A stretch of 41,723 nucleotides of DNA. Source: a bacterium (lineage in GTDB: Bacteria; Myxococcota_A; Bradymonadia; REDH01). Shown one piece after another: positions 32,534 through 41,318 of this stretch (position 1 is its first letter; the number at the start of each line of letters is the position of its first letter). A model generated the notes under the pieces. The model worked only from the letters and a program-made list of their open reading frames with translations. It searched no databases and was not told the DNA's origin. The translations under genes and the position numbers were made by a program. Location of the stretch: the NCBI GenBank assembly GCA_030427825.1, contig JAUICO010000036.1:1-41723 (forward strand). The letters are read 5' to 3'.

Positions 32534-33714
32534 TGGCAGAGCGCTGCTCTGTTCTGTCGTGGCGCGCGTGTGGGCTCGCCGCTTCCCTCAGCCTGCTTTT
32601 CTCGCTCAGCCTGCTCACCACGCTCGGGCCGCCGGCGCACGCACACAACCGTAGTGTAAGTCATCTGCGGGTCGAGGTTGTCGCCGGCTCCGCGAGCGCC
32701 ACAATGCAGCTATCAGCGCGCGACCTCAGCGCAGCGCAGGCCGCCGCTGCGCACGCCGGACTGCCCGTCGAGGGCTGGGTCGCGGCCACCCACACACTGC
32801 ACACTACAGATGCCTGCGTCGCTGTTGACCCCCAGCTGAACCTCTCAGAAAGCACCTTCCGCTGGGACCTGCGATGCCCACCTGCAGAGTCGTACCGGCT
32901 GCGTGCGCGCGGAATGCCACAGTGTATTCGGGGCCACGTTGTGTTTGCCACGCTGATCGTAGACGGCGATCAATGGGAGGGAACCCTGACGGAACGGGTT
33001 GAGCAGTCGCCGGCCGTCGGGCCCGGCGCGTCACCCCGCAGCCGCTCCCTGGGCACCCTCGTATCCGGCGCCGCGCATCTGCTCACCGGCATCGACCACA
33101 TCTGTTTCCTCGTTTGCCTTCTGCTGCTCGCAGGCTCGCGCAGAAGCCTCGTTCTGGCCGTGACAGGGTTCACTACAGGGCACCTGATGGCGGTGTTTAT
33201 CGCCGCTCGCTCGGAGCTTGTCATCGACCTCAACGCTGCAGAGGCGGGCATAGCCGCTTCGGTGCTCCTCGCGGCGCTCGCGGTCGCTGCACGAGTCGAT
33301 CGAGCGGAGCAGCCCGTAGCTGTTGCGTCGATGGCGTTGGGACTCCTCGCGGCCGCCATAGGAGCCACCCTGGGCTCTACACCCCTTATCGCCCTCGGTG
33401 GTGTCGCGCTGATCAGCGGTGGCTGGCTGCTTATCGATCGCCACGGGCGCCTCCTCGCGCCGGCCGCCGCCGTGTTCGGCGTTCTTCACGGGCTGGGCTT
33501 CGTCAGCTCCTTCAGTGCCCCCGGCGCATCGGCCTCGCGGGCTGTGTTCACCTATCACCTTGGCATCGAGTTCGCGCAGCTTCTGATTATCGCGCCGCTC
33601 TGGCTCGTCCTCGTCCGCAGCTCTGCGGCGAATACACGCCGCTTCGCGATCGCCGCATCGATGGTCGCGGCCTGCCTCAGCGCGGGGCTGGTATGGTCGC
33701 GCCTGGTCTCGTGA
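32533..33714 (+). CDS. HupE/UreJ_2 family membrane protein
   Basis: The 393-aa product has a signal peptide ending AHAHN, a periplasmic beta-rich N-terminal domain (about 38-165), and then about seven hydrophobic helices. Conserved polar sites sit in the membrane part: GAAHLLTGIDHICFL (His182, His189), TTGHLMAVF, LHGLGFVSSF (His319) and YHLGIEFAQ (His342, Glu346). The HupE/UreJ_2 family is linked to nickel or cobalt uptake by homology, with little direct evidence for this branch. The ATG overlaps the previous stop (TGATG). It closes the operon that begins at 23431. Confidence 0.85.
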   Translation: MAERCSVLSWRACGLAASLSLLFSLSLLTTLGPPAHAHNRSVSHLRVEVVAGSASATMQLSARDLSAAQAAAAHAGLPVEGWVAATHTLHTTDACVAVDPQLNLSESTFRWDLRCPPAESYRLRARGMPQCIRGHVVFATLIVDGDQWEGTLTERVEQSPAVGPGASPRSRSLGTLVSGAAHLLTGIDHICFLVCLLLLAGSRRSLVLAVTGFTTGHLMAVFIAARSELVIDLNAAEAGIAASVLLAALAVAARVDRAEQPVAVASMALGLLAAAIGATLGSTPLIALGGVALISGGWLLIDRHGRLLAPAAAVFGVLHGLGFVSSFSAPGASASRAVFTYHLGIEFAQLLIIAPLWLVLVRSSAANTRRFAIAASMVAACLSAGLVWSRLVS

Positions 33715-33947
33715 GGGACAGCCCGGGGGTAGACCACGCCGGGGCGCTGCCCTACGCTATCCACGAGGCCGGACCATCGCCCCACCCCCGGGGCTCGCGA
33801 CTGTGGTCCCCGCAGAGTTTGGCGCGTGTCCCGGCTTCGGATCGAAGACCGGTGAGGCGCCGATCGCACGCGACGTAGAAACTTCGTCCCGCAGCCTTCA
33901 ATTGGCTTTCAATCTACCGGCCCGACCACTAATGAAAGCCCCCATTT
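33715..33947 (+). other. intergenic region before speB
   Basis: No gene and no clear intrinsic terminator was seen. A doubled TTCAAT appears near 33897-33913. The promoter of the polyamine operon should lie here, but I cannot point to it. Confidence 0.35.
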
Positions 33948-34985
33948 TTGACCCCCGACGCGGTCGGTGACGTGCACGAACGAGACTTCGATCCAGACGG
34001 TCCTGCAGGTAACGACACTCTTTTCGGCCTTCCCTACACGGGCACGCAGGGCGAATTGACAGTGCTCTCCGTGCCTTTTGACGCCACCGCGAGCTACCGT
34101 CGAGGCACCGCCGCTGCGCCGCAGGCGATCCTTGAGGCGTCGTGGCAGGTCGACCTCTTCGACCTTGAGACCGGTAGCATCTGGCGCAGGGGCATCACGC
34201 AGGCCGTCCGCCGGGTTTGTGCCGCCGCCGAGAACGAGCAGGCCGCCGAATGGGCTGAAGTTGCACGCGCCGGCACCGGTGACGAGTCGCGTGCCGCTAC
34301 CGCAGATCTGGACGAGCTGTGCTCCCAAATTAACGACAGGGTGCACGCCTGGACTGCGGATGCCATCGACGCGGGCAACGCGCCCGCGGTCGTCGGCGGC
34401 GAGCACGGAGTTGCGTTCGGAGCGATCCGCGCCGCGTGCGAAGCCTATCCCAAACTGGGAGTGCTGCAATTCGATGCCCACGCCGACCTGCGGGCTGAAT
34501 ATGAAGGGTTCGCCTGGTCCCACGCCTCGCTCATGTACAACGTCCTCACGCACACATCCTGTGAGGCCCTTGTCAGCGTCGGTGTTCGCGATATCGGTGA
34601 AGCTGAGTACCGGCTGATCGAGGCGTCCGACAGAGTTTCCTGTTGGTACGACTACGCCCTTCGGAATGCGCTGCACGGCGGACGAAGCTTCGAGAGTATC
34701 GCCACCGAGATCGTAGACTCGCTACCGGAGGATGTGTGGATTTCCTTCGATATTGATGTGTTCAATCCGGCACTCTGCCCAAACACCGGCACACCGGTTC
34801 CCGGCGGCCTGGACTGGGCAGAGGCAATGACGATCCTTCGTGTGCTTGCCGACTCAGGCCGAAACATTGTTGGCTTCGATCTATGTGAGGTCGGTGCCGC
34901 AGAATTCGATGCCATCGTCGGGGCGCGAACGCTGTACAAGCTCGCGTGCCGATGCCTTCAATCCCGGAACCGTGCCACGGAGTAG
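33948..34985 (+). CDS. speB: agmatinase-like ureohydrolase
   Basis: Agmatinase hydrolyses agmatine to putrescine and urea using a dinuclear Mn site. The product is 345 aa if it starts at TTG 33948, or 337 from GTG 33972; neither has a strong ribosome-binding site. Numbered from 33948, the metal ligands are His153 in GGEHG, Asp176, His178 and Asp180 in DAHAD, and Asp268 and Asp270 in SFDIDVFNP. GTPVPGGLDW is also conserved. The GSxR-like region near 45-60 (FDATASYRRGTAAAPQAI) fits the family. The neighbours speY-type and speA make agmatine the likely substrate rather than arginine. Confidence 0.9.
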   Translation: MTPDAVGDVHERDFDPDGPAGNDTLFGLPYTGTQGELTVLSVPFDATASYRRGTAAAPQAILEASWQVDLFDLETGSIWRRGITQAVRRVCAAAENEQAAEWAEVARAGTGDESRAATADLDELCSQINDRVHAWTADAIDAGNAPAVVGGEHGVAFGAIRAACEAYPKLGVLQFDAHADLRAEYEGFAWSHASLMYNVLTHTSCEALVSVGVRDIGEAEYRLIEASDRVSCWYDYALRNALHGGRSFESIATEIVDSLPEDVWISFDIDVFNPALCPNTGTPVPGGLDWAEAMTILRVLADSGRNIVGFDLCEVGAAEFDAIVGARTLYKLACRCLQSRNRATE

Positions 34986-34988
34986 TGC

Positions 34989-35954
34989 GTGACGATTCGA
35001 GACTTCGTAGACAACAACTTCTTCAACTTTAACAGCCGTGAGCTCCGTGACGCTGCCAGGCAGTGGGAAGCGCACAAGCTGGCCGGGAATCGTATGATGG
35101 TGACTCTCGCCGGTGCGATGAGCACGGCGCGACTTGGCCGACTTCTTGCCCGATTGATCCGTGCAGGCTTCGTCGATGCCGTCTCCTGCACCGGCGCGAA
35201 TCTCGAAGAGGACGCATTCAATCTGCTTGCCGGCGAGGAGTACGAGAACATCCCGGATTGGCGCTCGCTGAGTGCAACAGACGAGGCGGCGTTGCTCGCG
35301 CGCGGAATGAACCGCGTGACAGACACCTGCATCCCGGAGACTGTCATGCGGCATGTCGAAGCTCAGCTGCTCGCCGGGTGGAAGGCGAGCGACGAGTCCG
35401 GCTCGCCGAAAATGCCGTCAGAGCATCTGATCTCCGTCATCACCGACGACGAGGTACGCTCTCACCACCAACGTCCCGAAGAATCATGGCTGCTGGCCGC
35501 GGCAGAATGTGGGGTTCCGGTCTACACTCCCGGGTGGGAAGACAGCACGACCGGCAACATGTTCACCGCAGCCGTATTCCGCGGCGAGCTCAGCGGGCAC
35601 CATGCAGTCAGCTCCGGCACCGCTCAGTTCGAGCACCTGTTGCGCTGGTATCAGCGCCAGACTGCGGGCGATCAGACGGTAGGCTTCTTTCAGATCGGCG
35701 GCGGAATCGCGGGCGATTTCGCGATCTGCGCAGTCCCCACGCTTGTGCAGGATCTGCTCAAGACAGACACGCCGCTGTGGAGCTACTTCTGCCAGATCTC
35801 TGACGCGCCTACGAGCTACGGCGGGTACTCCGGCGCGGTGCCGAATGAGAAGATCACCTGGGGCAAGCTTGGCGTCGACACACCTCGTTTTCTCATCGAA
35901 TCCGACGCTACCATCGTCGCGCCGCTCATCTTCTCTTACCTGCTCGGAGACTGA
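34989..35954 (+). CDS. speY: deoxyhypusine synthase homologue, probable homospermidine synthase
   Basis: The GTG at 34989 lies three bases past speB with GGAG upstream; 321 aa. The fold is that of deoxyhypusine synthase: SCTGANLEED, VPVYTPGWEDS, GFFQIGGGIAGDFA and TSYGGYSGAVPNEKITWGK, where Lys293 in WGKLGVD aligns with the catalytic lysine that carries the aminobutyl imine. Bacteria lack eIF5A, and bacterial homologues (named SpeY in Anabaena work) transfer the aminobutyl group to putrescine, making homospermidine. The position between agmatinase and arginine decarboxylase supports this. Cytoplasmic, NAD-dependent. Confidence 0.87.
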   Translation: MTIRDFVDNNFFNFNSRELRDAARQWEAHKLAGNRMMVTLAGAMSTARLGRLLARLIRAGFVDAVSCTGANLEEDAFNLLAGEEYENIPDWRSLSATDEAALLARGMNRVTDTCIPETVMRHVEAQLLAGWKASDESGSPKMPSEHLISVITDDEVRSHHQRPEESWLLAAAECGVPVYTPGWEDSTTGNMFTAAVFRGELSGHHAVSSGTAQFEHLLRWYQRQTAGDQTVGFFQIGGGIAGDFAICAVPTLVQDLLKTDTPLWSYFCQISDAPTSYGGYSGAVPNEKITWGKLGVDTPRFLIESDATIVAPLIFSYLLGD

Positions 35955-35957
35955 AAT

Positions 35958-37859
35958 ATGGGTTGGAATGGGGAAGAGAGCGAAGAACTCTACGGTGTCC
36001 GTCACTGGGGAGCGGACCTGTTTCGAATCTCGGATGAGGGAAACCTGATCGTCATGCCTGCCGGCCCCGGCAACGGCGATGTCGACCTCGCGCACCTTTC
36101 CGAGCAGCTTGAGGAGCAGGGGATCGCGCTGCCGGTGCTGGTCCGCATGCCGCAGATCGCGGAGCGACGGCTGCAGCTGATGTCGGGCGTCTTCAATGAC
36201 GCGATCTCAGAGTACGGCTACGAAGGTGTGTACAGGCCGGTCTACCCGATCAAGGTGAACCAGCAGCGACAGCTCGTCGAAGAAATCCTTCGCGCCGGAG
36301 CTTCCAATCCCGTTGGCCTCGAAGCCGGCTCCAAAGCGGAGCTGCTGCTCGCGATCGCGATGCTGGACGCCCCGGGTTCCCTCGTCATCTGCAATGGCTA
36401 CAAAGACCGGCGCTACCTTGAGATGGCGATCATGGCGCGTCGCCTGGGCAGGGACACGATCATCGTTGTTGAGAAGCTCAGCGAGGTCCAGGACATCATC
36501 GAATGCTCGCAGAAGCTTGGAATCCGTCCGTCGATCGGTGTCCGCGCGAAACTCTCTAAGCCGGGACGCGGCAAGTGGCAGCTCTCGTCAGGTGACCGCG
36601 CCAAGTTCGGACTCTCAGTCGCCGGTATCGTCAGTCTGGTCGAGCAGCTTCGCGACGCCGACATGCTGGACTGCCTTCGGCTGCTGCACTTTCACATAGG
36701 CTCGCAGGTCACCGCAATCCAAACATTCAAGCGCGCATTCCGCGAAGCGTCACGCATCTATGTTGAGTTGTCCCGGCTGGGAGCGCCGCTGGGGCTCCTT
36801 GATGTCGGCGGTGGACTGGGTGTGGACTACGACGGGAGCCGGACCAGGTACGACTCGTCGCGAAACTACACAGAGCGCGAGTACGCGCACGACCTTGTGT
36901 ATGCGGTCTCCGACGCATGCACCCAGGCGGGAATCCCTCATCCAGACCTGGTAACAGAGTCCGGGCGCGCGACCGTGGCCCACTGTTCCGTGCTCTTGTT
37001 CGATATTCTCGGCGTTGAGTCGCGCCACGATGAATCCGTGCCGGTCAGCGATGCACCCGAGAGCGATCACCACGAACTGTACCGTGACCTCTGTGAGGTG
37101 TTCGAGGGGGTCGATGCGAGGAATTGCCAGGAAGCATGGCACGATGCCCAGGATCTACGGCTCCGATCCAGCCAGCTTTTCGACGCCGGCGACCTGAGAT
37201 TGGATGAGCTCGCAGAGATTGAGCGTGTGTTCTGGCAGGTCAGCTCGAAGCTGCAACGAGTCGTCTCAACACTTCGCTATGTGCCGCCTGAATTTGCGAC
37301 CCTGGACGACCTGCTGGCTGATACCTACTACGCAAACTTCTCTGTCTTTCAGTCGGCGCCGGACTCCTGGGCGATCGACCAGGTCTTCCCGTGCCTGCCG
37401 ATCCAACGTCTGCACGAGCGGCCTGATCGCCGCGCCGTTATCGCCGATCTGACCTGTGATTCGGACGGGAAGCTCTCGAAGTTCATTGATCGCCGCACGG
37501 TGAAGAACACACTTGAAGTCCACACTCTGCGCCGCGGCGAGAAGTACAGAATGGCCCTCGCCCTGGTCGGCGCCTATCAGGAAATTCTCGGTGACATGCA
37601 CAACCTGTTTGGGACCACGAACGCTGTGCACGTCTCCACCGACAGCAAACGCAGAGTGGTGTTCGACCGCGTCATCGATGGTGAAACCGTGCAGGCCGTC
37701 GCAGGGTATGTGCAATATGATCGGGGTACCCTGATCGACCTCGTCAGACAGTCCGTCGAGAGAGCGATCAATCAGGAAGACATGACGCGCTCAGAAGGCC
37801 GCGAGCTGCTCGCGCGATATCGCGACGGCCTCGACGGGTACACCTACCTCCACCGATAA
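35958..37859 (+). CDS. speA: biosynthetic arginine decarboxylase
   Basis: SpeA converts arginine to agmatine using pyridoxal phosphate. The 633-aa length is normal. The N-terminal motif ELYGVRHWGADLF (about 10-22) is typical. The PLP lysine is Lys99 in YPIKVNQQ. LEAGSKAELL, GYKDRRYLE, RAKLSKPGRGKW, FHIGSQV and LDVGGGLGVDYDGS follow, and the C-terminal domain has TCDSDGK. GGAG lies just before the ATG. It is three bases after speY. The three genes form a complete arginine-to-homospermidine route. Confidence 0.97.
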   Translation: MGWNGEESEELYGVRHWGADLFRISDEGNLIVMPAGPGNGDVDLAHLSEQLEEQGIALPVLVRMPQIAERRLQLMSGVFNDAISEYGYEGVYRPVYPIKVNQQRQLVEEILRAGASNPVGLEAGSKAELLLAIAMLDAPGSLVICNGYKDRRYLEMAIMARRLGRDTIIVVEKLSEVQDIIECSQKLGIRPSIGVRAKLSKPGRGKWQLSSGDRAKFGLSVAGIVSLVEQLRDADMLDCLRLLHFHIGSQVTAIQTFKRAFREASRIYVELSRLGAPLGLLDVGGGLGVDYDGSRTRYDSSRNYTEREYAHDLVYAVSDACTQAGIPHPDLVTESGRATVAHCSVLLFDILGVESRHDESVPVSDAPESDHHELYRDLCEVFEGVDARNCQEAWHDAQDLRLRSSQLFDAGDLRLDELAEIERVFWQVSSKLQRVVSTLRYVPPEFATLDDLLADTYYANFSVFQSAPDSWAIDQVFPCLPIQRLHERPDRRAVIADLTCDSDGKLSKFIDRRTVKNTLEVHTLRRGEKYRMALALVGAYQEILGDMHNLFGTTNAVHVSTDSKRRVVFDRVIDGETVQAVAGYVQYDRGTLIDLVRQSVERAINQEDMTRSEGRELLARYRDGLDGYTYLHR

Positions 37860-37866
37860 TCGAAGG

Positions 37867-38094
37867 TTAGTCGTCGTCGTAGCTGTCGTAATCGTCGTCG
37901 TCGTCGGTGACGGCAAACCCGGTCAGATCATCGATCAGATCATCGAGGTTCGTCGAATACTCCTCGGCAGCCTCCCAGAGCGCCATCCGACGCGTGGTAC
38001 GGTTGACCGGAATGCTGTGCCAGTCAAACACATCGTAACAGTCGGGATAATGCCGAAGAACATCGGAGATCTTCGAATGGGGTTCGATGCTCAT
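37867..38094 (-). CDS. small acidic protein, possibly DUF1858-like
   Basis: A 75-aa protein from ATG 38094 with GAGGA upstream on the minus strand. A slightly longer start (GTG 38100) is possible but sits on the ribosome-binding site. The N-terminal half (KISDVLRHYPDCYDVFDWHSIP) resembles the helical DUF1858/DUF542-type motif in which a Cys or His follows a Pro-containing helix; here a single Cys and one His are present. The C-terminus is a run of Asp and Tyr. It converges on speA with seven bases between stops. Function unknown. Confidence 0.65.
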   Translation of the reverse strand: MSIEPHSKISDVLRHYPDCYDVFDWHSIPVNRTTRRMALWEAAEEYSTNLDDLIDDLTGFAVTDDDDDYDSYDDD

Positions 38095-38570
38095 TTCCAC
38101 TCCTCACGAGTGCCAATCAGCAGTTTCGTTGAGCCCGTCCGGCTACCGCACAACAACGGAACCCCCGCCAGGGATGTGTTCCCGCCGGCAACCCGAATGT
38201 ACGCCGGTCACCATCAGATCGGTGACTTCACAAGGTACATGCGAACACTACGTCTGATGCGTGCGCAACGACGCGTCATCCTCACAGCCTCAAGGCGACC
38301 GCAGTCGCGCGACGATACCGAGAGTTGGCAGCTCCAGCCCGGTGTGCTCTGCACACAGTTGAAGTAACGCCGACCCCCACAACGAGCCGACCGTCGCATT
38401 GTAGCGTCCGCGTTTTTCGGTTGCAACGAAAGTTCAGGGTTCCGGAGGGCTTTTCGATCTGCCCGTCGCCCGGGCACAGTCAAGGCCGGACGACACCCCG
38501 CACACGGCCCGGGCCCGTGACCGCCGGATGGCGGGGCGTCCCCCGAAGCCCGCCCCAAAAGCCGAGGCCT
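38095..38570. other. 476-base region without a convincing gene
   Basis: Between two minus-strand genes. The left end should hold the promoter of the small acidic gene. The right end contains GC-rich inverted repeats: CCGCC/GGCGG near 38521-38535, GGGGCG/CGCCCC at 38533-38538 and 38551-38556, and GCCCGGGC twice. They could act as a 3' hairpin for the thiolase operon, but no U-run follows on the minus strand. Short frames here look non-coding. Confidence 0.4.
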
Positions 38571-39734
38571 TCAGTCAGGACGCGTCGCGTCAAACAACAT
38601 GCAGGCAACGTACGAAGAGGCGCCGCCTTTGGCGTGCCCCAGCGCGGTGCGGGCGCCGTCGACCTGGTGCGCTCCTGCCTGGCCGCGCACCTGCATGGCG
38701 GCCTCTGCCATGCGCAACATGCCGGTCGACGACGTCGGATTCCCCGCCATCAATCCGCCGGACATGTTCACGGGCAGGGCGCCATCGGGCCGCGTCCCAC
38801 CGTCGTCAATCATACGCCAACCGCCGCCATTTGCTGCAGCGAACCCGAGGGTCTCAAGCCACATCGGCTCCATCCACGAGAAGGGGATGTACAGCTCTGC
38901 GCAATCGATCTCGCGAAGCGGGTCGCGAATCCCCGCCTGCTCATAGATGACACGCGCGCACTCGCGCCCGGCGAGAGGGTTTGTGTGGTCACGCCACGGC
39001 GCCGTCGCAGGTTCGGTGCGAACCGCTGTCGCGCGAACCCACGCCGGCCGCGTGCTCGTCGAGTCGACCGCGTCACTCGCGCTCAGAATCATCGCGCAGG
39101 CCCCGTCAGACGAGGGACAGGTATGCGCGTATCGCACCGGGTCCCACAGCATCGGTGATTGCTGAATCTGCTCCAGGGTGATGTCGCCCTCGCTCAGCTG
39201 CGAATAGGGATTGATCGCCGCGTTCTGTTTGTCCTTGAGAGCCACAAGATCGCCGATGTGATCCGGCGCACCCGCGCGTCGCACATACTCGCGAATATGC
39301 AGCGCGAAGTAGCCGCCGGGACCGGCGACGAAGGGCGACGCGAATGGAATACCGCCGCCCTGAACCGCCCAGTTGATGTCGCCTTCAGACTCCTTTGCGT
39401 ACGCGAGACACAACACTCGACGATGCAGGCCCGCCTGTACCAGGTGTGCCGCCTGAATCACCGTATGCCCGCCGACCGAGCCGGCGGTTGAGATCCGCAT
39501 CACCGGCTTGCCGACAGCGCCGAGCGCGTCCGCGAGATAGAGCTCAGGCATCATGAGGCCGTCGAAAATGTCCGGCGTCTTGCCGAGCACGATGGCGTCA
39601 ATATCGCTGAACTCGAGTCCGGCGTCTTCCAGGGCACGAAGTGCTGCTTCACGGCAGAGCTCTGCGATGCTGAGATTTCGGCGTCGCGCCATCTTTGCCT
39701 GACCGATACCAATGACTGCACACGCTTCGCTCAT
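38571..39734 (-). CDS. thiolase-like protein (SCP-x/Ltp type)
   Basis: The 387-aa product has a thiolase fold of the lipid-transfer-protein-associated class: CAVIGIGQAKMARR start, AALRALEDAGL, and DGLMMPELYLADALG. Where classic thiolases have the nucleophilic Cys (ENACASG), it reads RISTAGSVGGH, so Cys is replaced by Ser or Thr. The C-terminal ALGHAKGGASSYVA keeps the usual GHxxG histidine. Such proteins work with DUF35 partners, for example Ltp2 as a retro-aldolase in steroid side-chain degradation. The ATG at 39734 overlaps the upstream stop. The reaction is unknown. Confidence 0.85.
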   Translation of the reverse strand: MSEACAVIGIGQAKMARRRNLSIAELCREAALRALEDAGLEFSDIDAIVLGKTPDIFDGLMMPELYLADALGAVGKPVMRISTAGSVGGHTVIQAAHLVQAGLHRRVLCLAYAKESEGDINWAVQGGGIPFASPFVAGPGGYFALHIREYVRRAGAPDHIGDLVALKDKQNAAINPYSQLSEGDITLEQIQQSPMLWDPVRYAHTCPSSDGACAMILSASDAVDSTSTRPAWVRATAVRTEPATAPWRDHTNPLAGRECARVIYEQAGIRDPLREIDCAELYIPFSWMEPMWLETLGFAAANGGGWRMIDDGGTRPDGALPVNMSGGLMAGNPTSSTGMLRMAEAAMQVRGQAGAHQVDGARTALGHAKGGASSYVACMLFDATRPD

Positions 39735-40786
39735 CGTGCGCCTCCTTCAATGACTGCGACCAGGTTCTGCTGCAGGCAGGGGCCCGAGGACGCGTGCACA
39801 AGGCCGCGTGTTCCCTCACCTCGAGAAATCCGCGCCGCGGCTTCGACAAAGCGAACCAATCCGGTCGCCATGATCGGGTTGGCCGTCAACGCGCCGCCCG
39901 AGGGGTTGATGACCGTATCGGCTCCCAACCCCAACTCTCTGCGCAACAACACTTCCTCGTGGCTGTAGCACGCAGAGAGCTCGGCGAAGTCCGGAGTGGC
40001 GCCCTGTGAGGCCCGCTGCCCGGCCTCTCTCGCCGACGGGCACTCCCCCAGTTCCCGCGCTCCCGGATAGTGGGTATCGATGCGATGATCGATCCCACGG
40101 ATCCAAACAGGTGTCTCGCAGGTGTCGGCCGCTCTCTCCGCAGACGCCAGCACGATGGCAGCCGCTCCGTCTGTCTGGGGCGCGCAGTCCAGCGCGCGAA
40201 GTGGATCACGCAGCTTCGGCGACGCAAGGTACTCTTCAAGTGTTGGCGCCACCTCGTGCCAGACGCGCGGATTGGCGACCCCGTCGCGCCAGGAACGCGC
40301 TACGATCTCACCCATAGCCCGCTCGTCCACCACCGCCGCCTCGAGCAGGACACGGGCCTGCAGCGCCGCCAGATCTGTCGGTGCGATTCCCAGCATCTGC
40401 ATCGAGTAGGGGTCGTACTGCAGCGGCGTGATCTCGTGCAGACGCCCCGCAGAAGTACGTCCCAGCGCATAGACCAGCGCTGTGTCGACCTCCCCGGTCT
40501 GGATACGCACCCACGCCTCGTACAGGGCCCACGCCCCGTCCATGTCGACGTGCGAATCGTCGATCACAGGGTACGCGCCGACCGCATCCAATGCGCGTAC
40601 GAACGCAAACGCCTGGCCGGCGAAGAAGTCGTTGCTGGCCGCTGTCGTGACGTCGATCTCGCCGCGTTGCAATCCGGAGCTCGCGATGGCCTGCGAGACC
40701 ACCGGCAACAACATCTCAATCTCGTTTCCGGGAAAATGCGCGACGTTCGGGTGCTGCGCAAATCCGACAATCGCAACATCACGCAC
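39731..40786 (-). CDS. thiolase-like protein, second copy
   Basis: The GTG at 40786 is preceded by GGAGGAG; 351 aa (VRDVAIVGFAQHPN). The thiolase fold is recognisable by ASNDFFAGQAFAF, ALDAVGAYPVIDD, the EIVARSWRDGVANPRVW segment, DCAPQTDGAAAIVLASAE, NPSGGALTANPIMATGLVRF and HASSGPCLQQNLVAVI. The nucleophile position reads SHVDMDGA instead of CASG, so the catalytic Cys is missing. Late Cys are present in ACYSHEE and GPC. The start overlaps the DUF35 stop by eight bases. It is diverged from the 38571 protein. Probably the two thiolase-like proteins and two DUF35 proteins form a complex. Confidence 0.83.
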   Translation of the reverse strand: MRDVAIVGFAQHPNVAHFPGNEIEMLLPVVSQAIASSGLQRGEIDVTTAASNDFFAGQAFAFVRALDAVGAYPVIDDSHVDMDGAWALYEAWVRIQTGEVDTALVYALGRTSAGRLHEITPLQYDPYSMQMLGIAPTDLAALQARVLLEAAVVDERAMGEIVARSWRDGVANPRVWHEVAPTLEEYLASPKLRDPLRALDCAPQTDGAAAIVLASAERAADTCETPVWIRGIDHRIDTHYPGARELGECPSAREAGQRASQGATPDFAELSACYSHEEVLLRRELGLGADTVINPSGGALTANPIMATGLVRFVEAAARISRGEGTRGLVHASSGPCLQQNLVAVIEGGAR

Positions 40787-41318
40787 GGTTCTCCTCCCAC
40801 GCGGCCTGGCGCCCGGTGCGCAGCTCTTCGATGTCGACATCAGGCTCAGGCAGAGGCCTGAAGTAGCGCACACTCGCCAGGCTCGTCGTTCGCTCGGCGG
40901 CCTCCTTCCACACCGCTTCAACACGCATCCCGATACGAACGTCCTCCACTTCACACTCCTGGATGAGCCCCAGGAAGGTAGTGTCCGCGCCGTCCAGCAT
41001 GATGTCCGCGCAGGCAAAAGGCAGCTTCACTCCCTGGCCGTGCACCGGCAATCGAACCACACAGAACGCGATCACGACTCCGGTATTAGGAAGCTCAATA
41101 TCCTCAGTAGTTGCCGTCGCCGATATGGGACACGCGCCCAATGGCGGCATGTACACACGTCCCGACTCCCGACTCACCTGCCCGACGAAGCGACCGTCAA
41201 CGAGCGCGCGCAGGGCACCGCTCAGTGTGTACCCCGCCGTGACTTCGTAATGCGCCCGCGCCGGAAACACGAAGCGGTCAATGGTCGGTATGTCTTCAAT
41301 CGCCCCACGCTCGCTCAT
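40779..41318 (-). CDS. DUF35 OB-fold protein
   Basis: The 179-aa product has the two-part DUF35 layout: an N-terminal region for the rubredoxin-like zinc ribbon (VGQVSRESGRVYMPPLGACP) and a C-terminal OB fold (GVVIAFCVVRLP, FACADIMLDGADTTFLGLI, GMRVEAVW). The ribbon has only one Cys, so it probably binds no zinc. DUF35 proteins partner thiolase-like enzymes and may bind acyl-CoA. The ATG at 41318 overlaps the stop of the preceding gene in ATGA form. Confidence 0.85.
   Translation of the reverse strand: MSERGAIEDIPTIDRFVFPARAHYEVTAGYTLSGALRALVDGRFVGQVSRESGRVYMPPLGACPISATATTEDIELPNTGVVIAFCVVRLPVHGQGVKLPFACADIMLDGADTTFLGLIQECEVEDVRIGMRVEAVWKEAAERTTSLASVRYFRPLPEPDVDIEELRTGRQAAWEENRA

Noticed and set aside
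38488..38556. Intrinsic terminator of the thiolase operon
   Set aside because: Hairpins exist but no U-run follows on the minus strand, so I list the region only as GC-rich inverted repeats.
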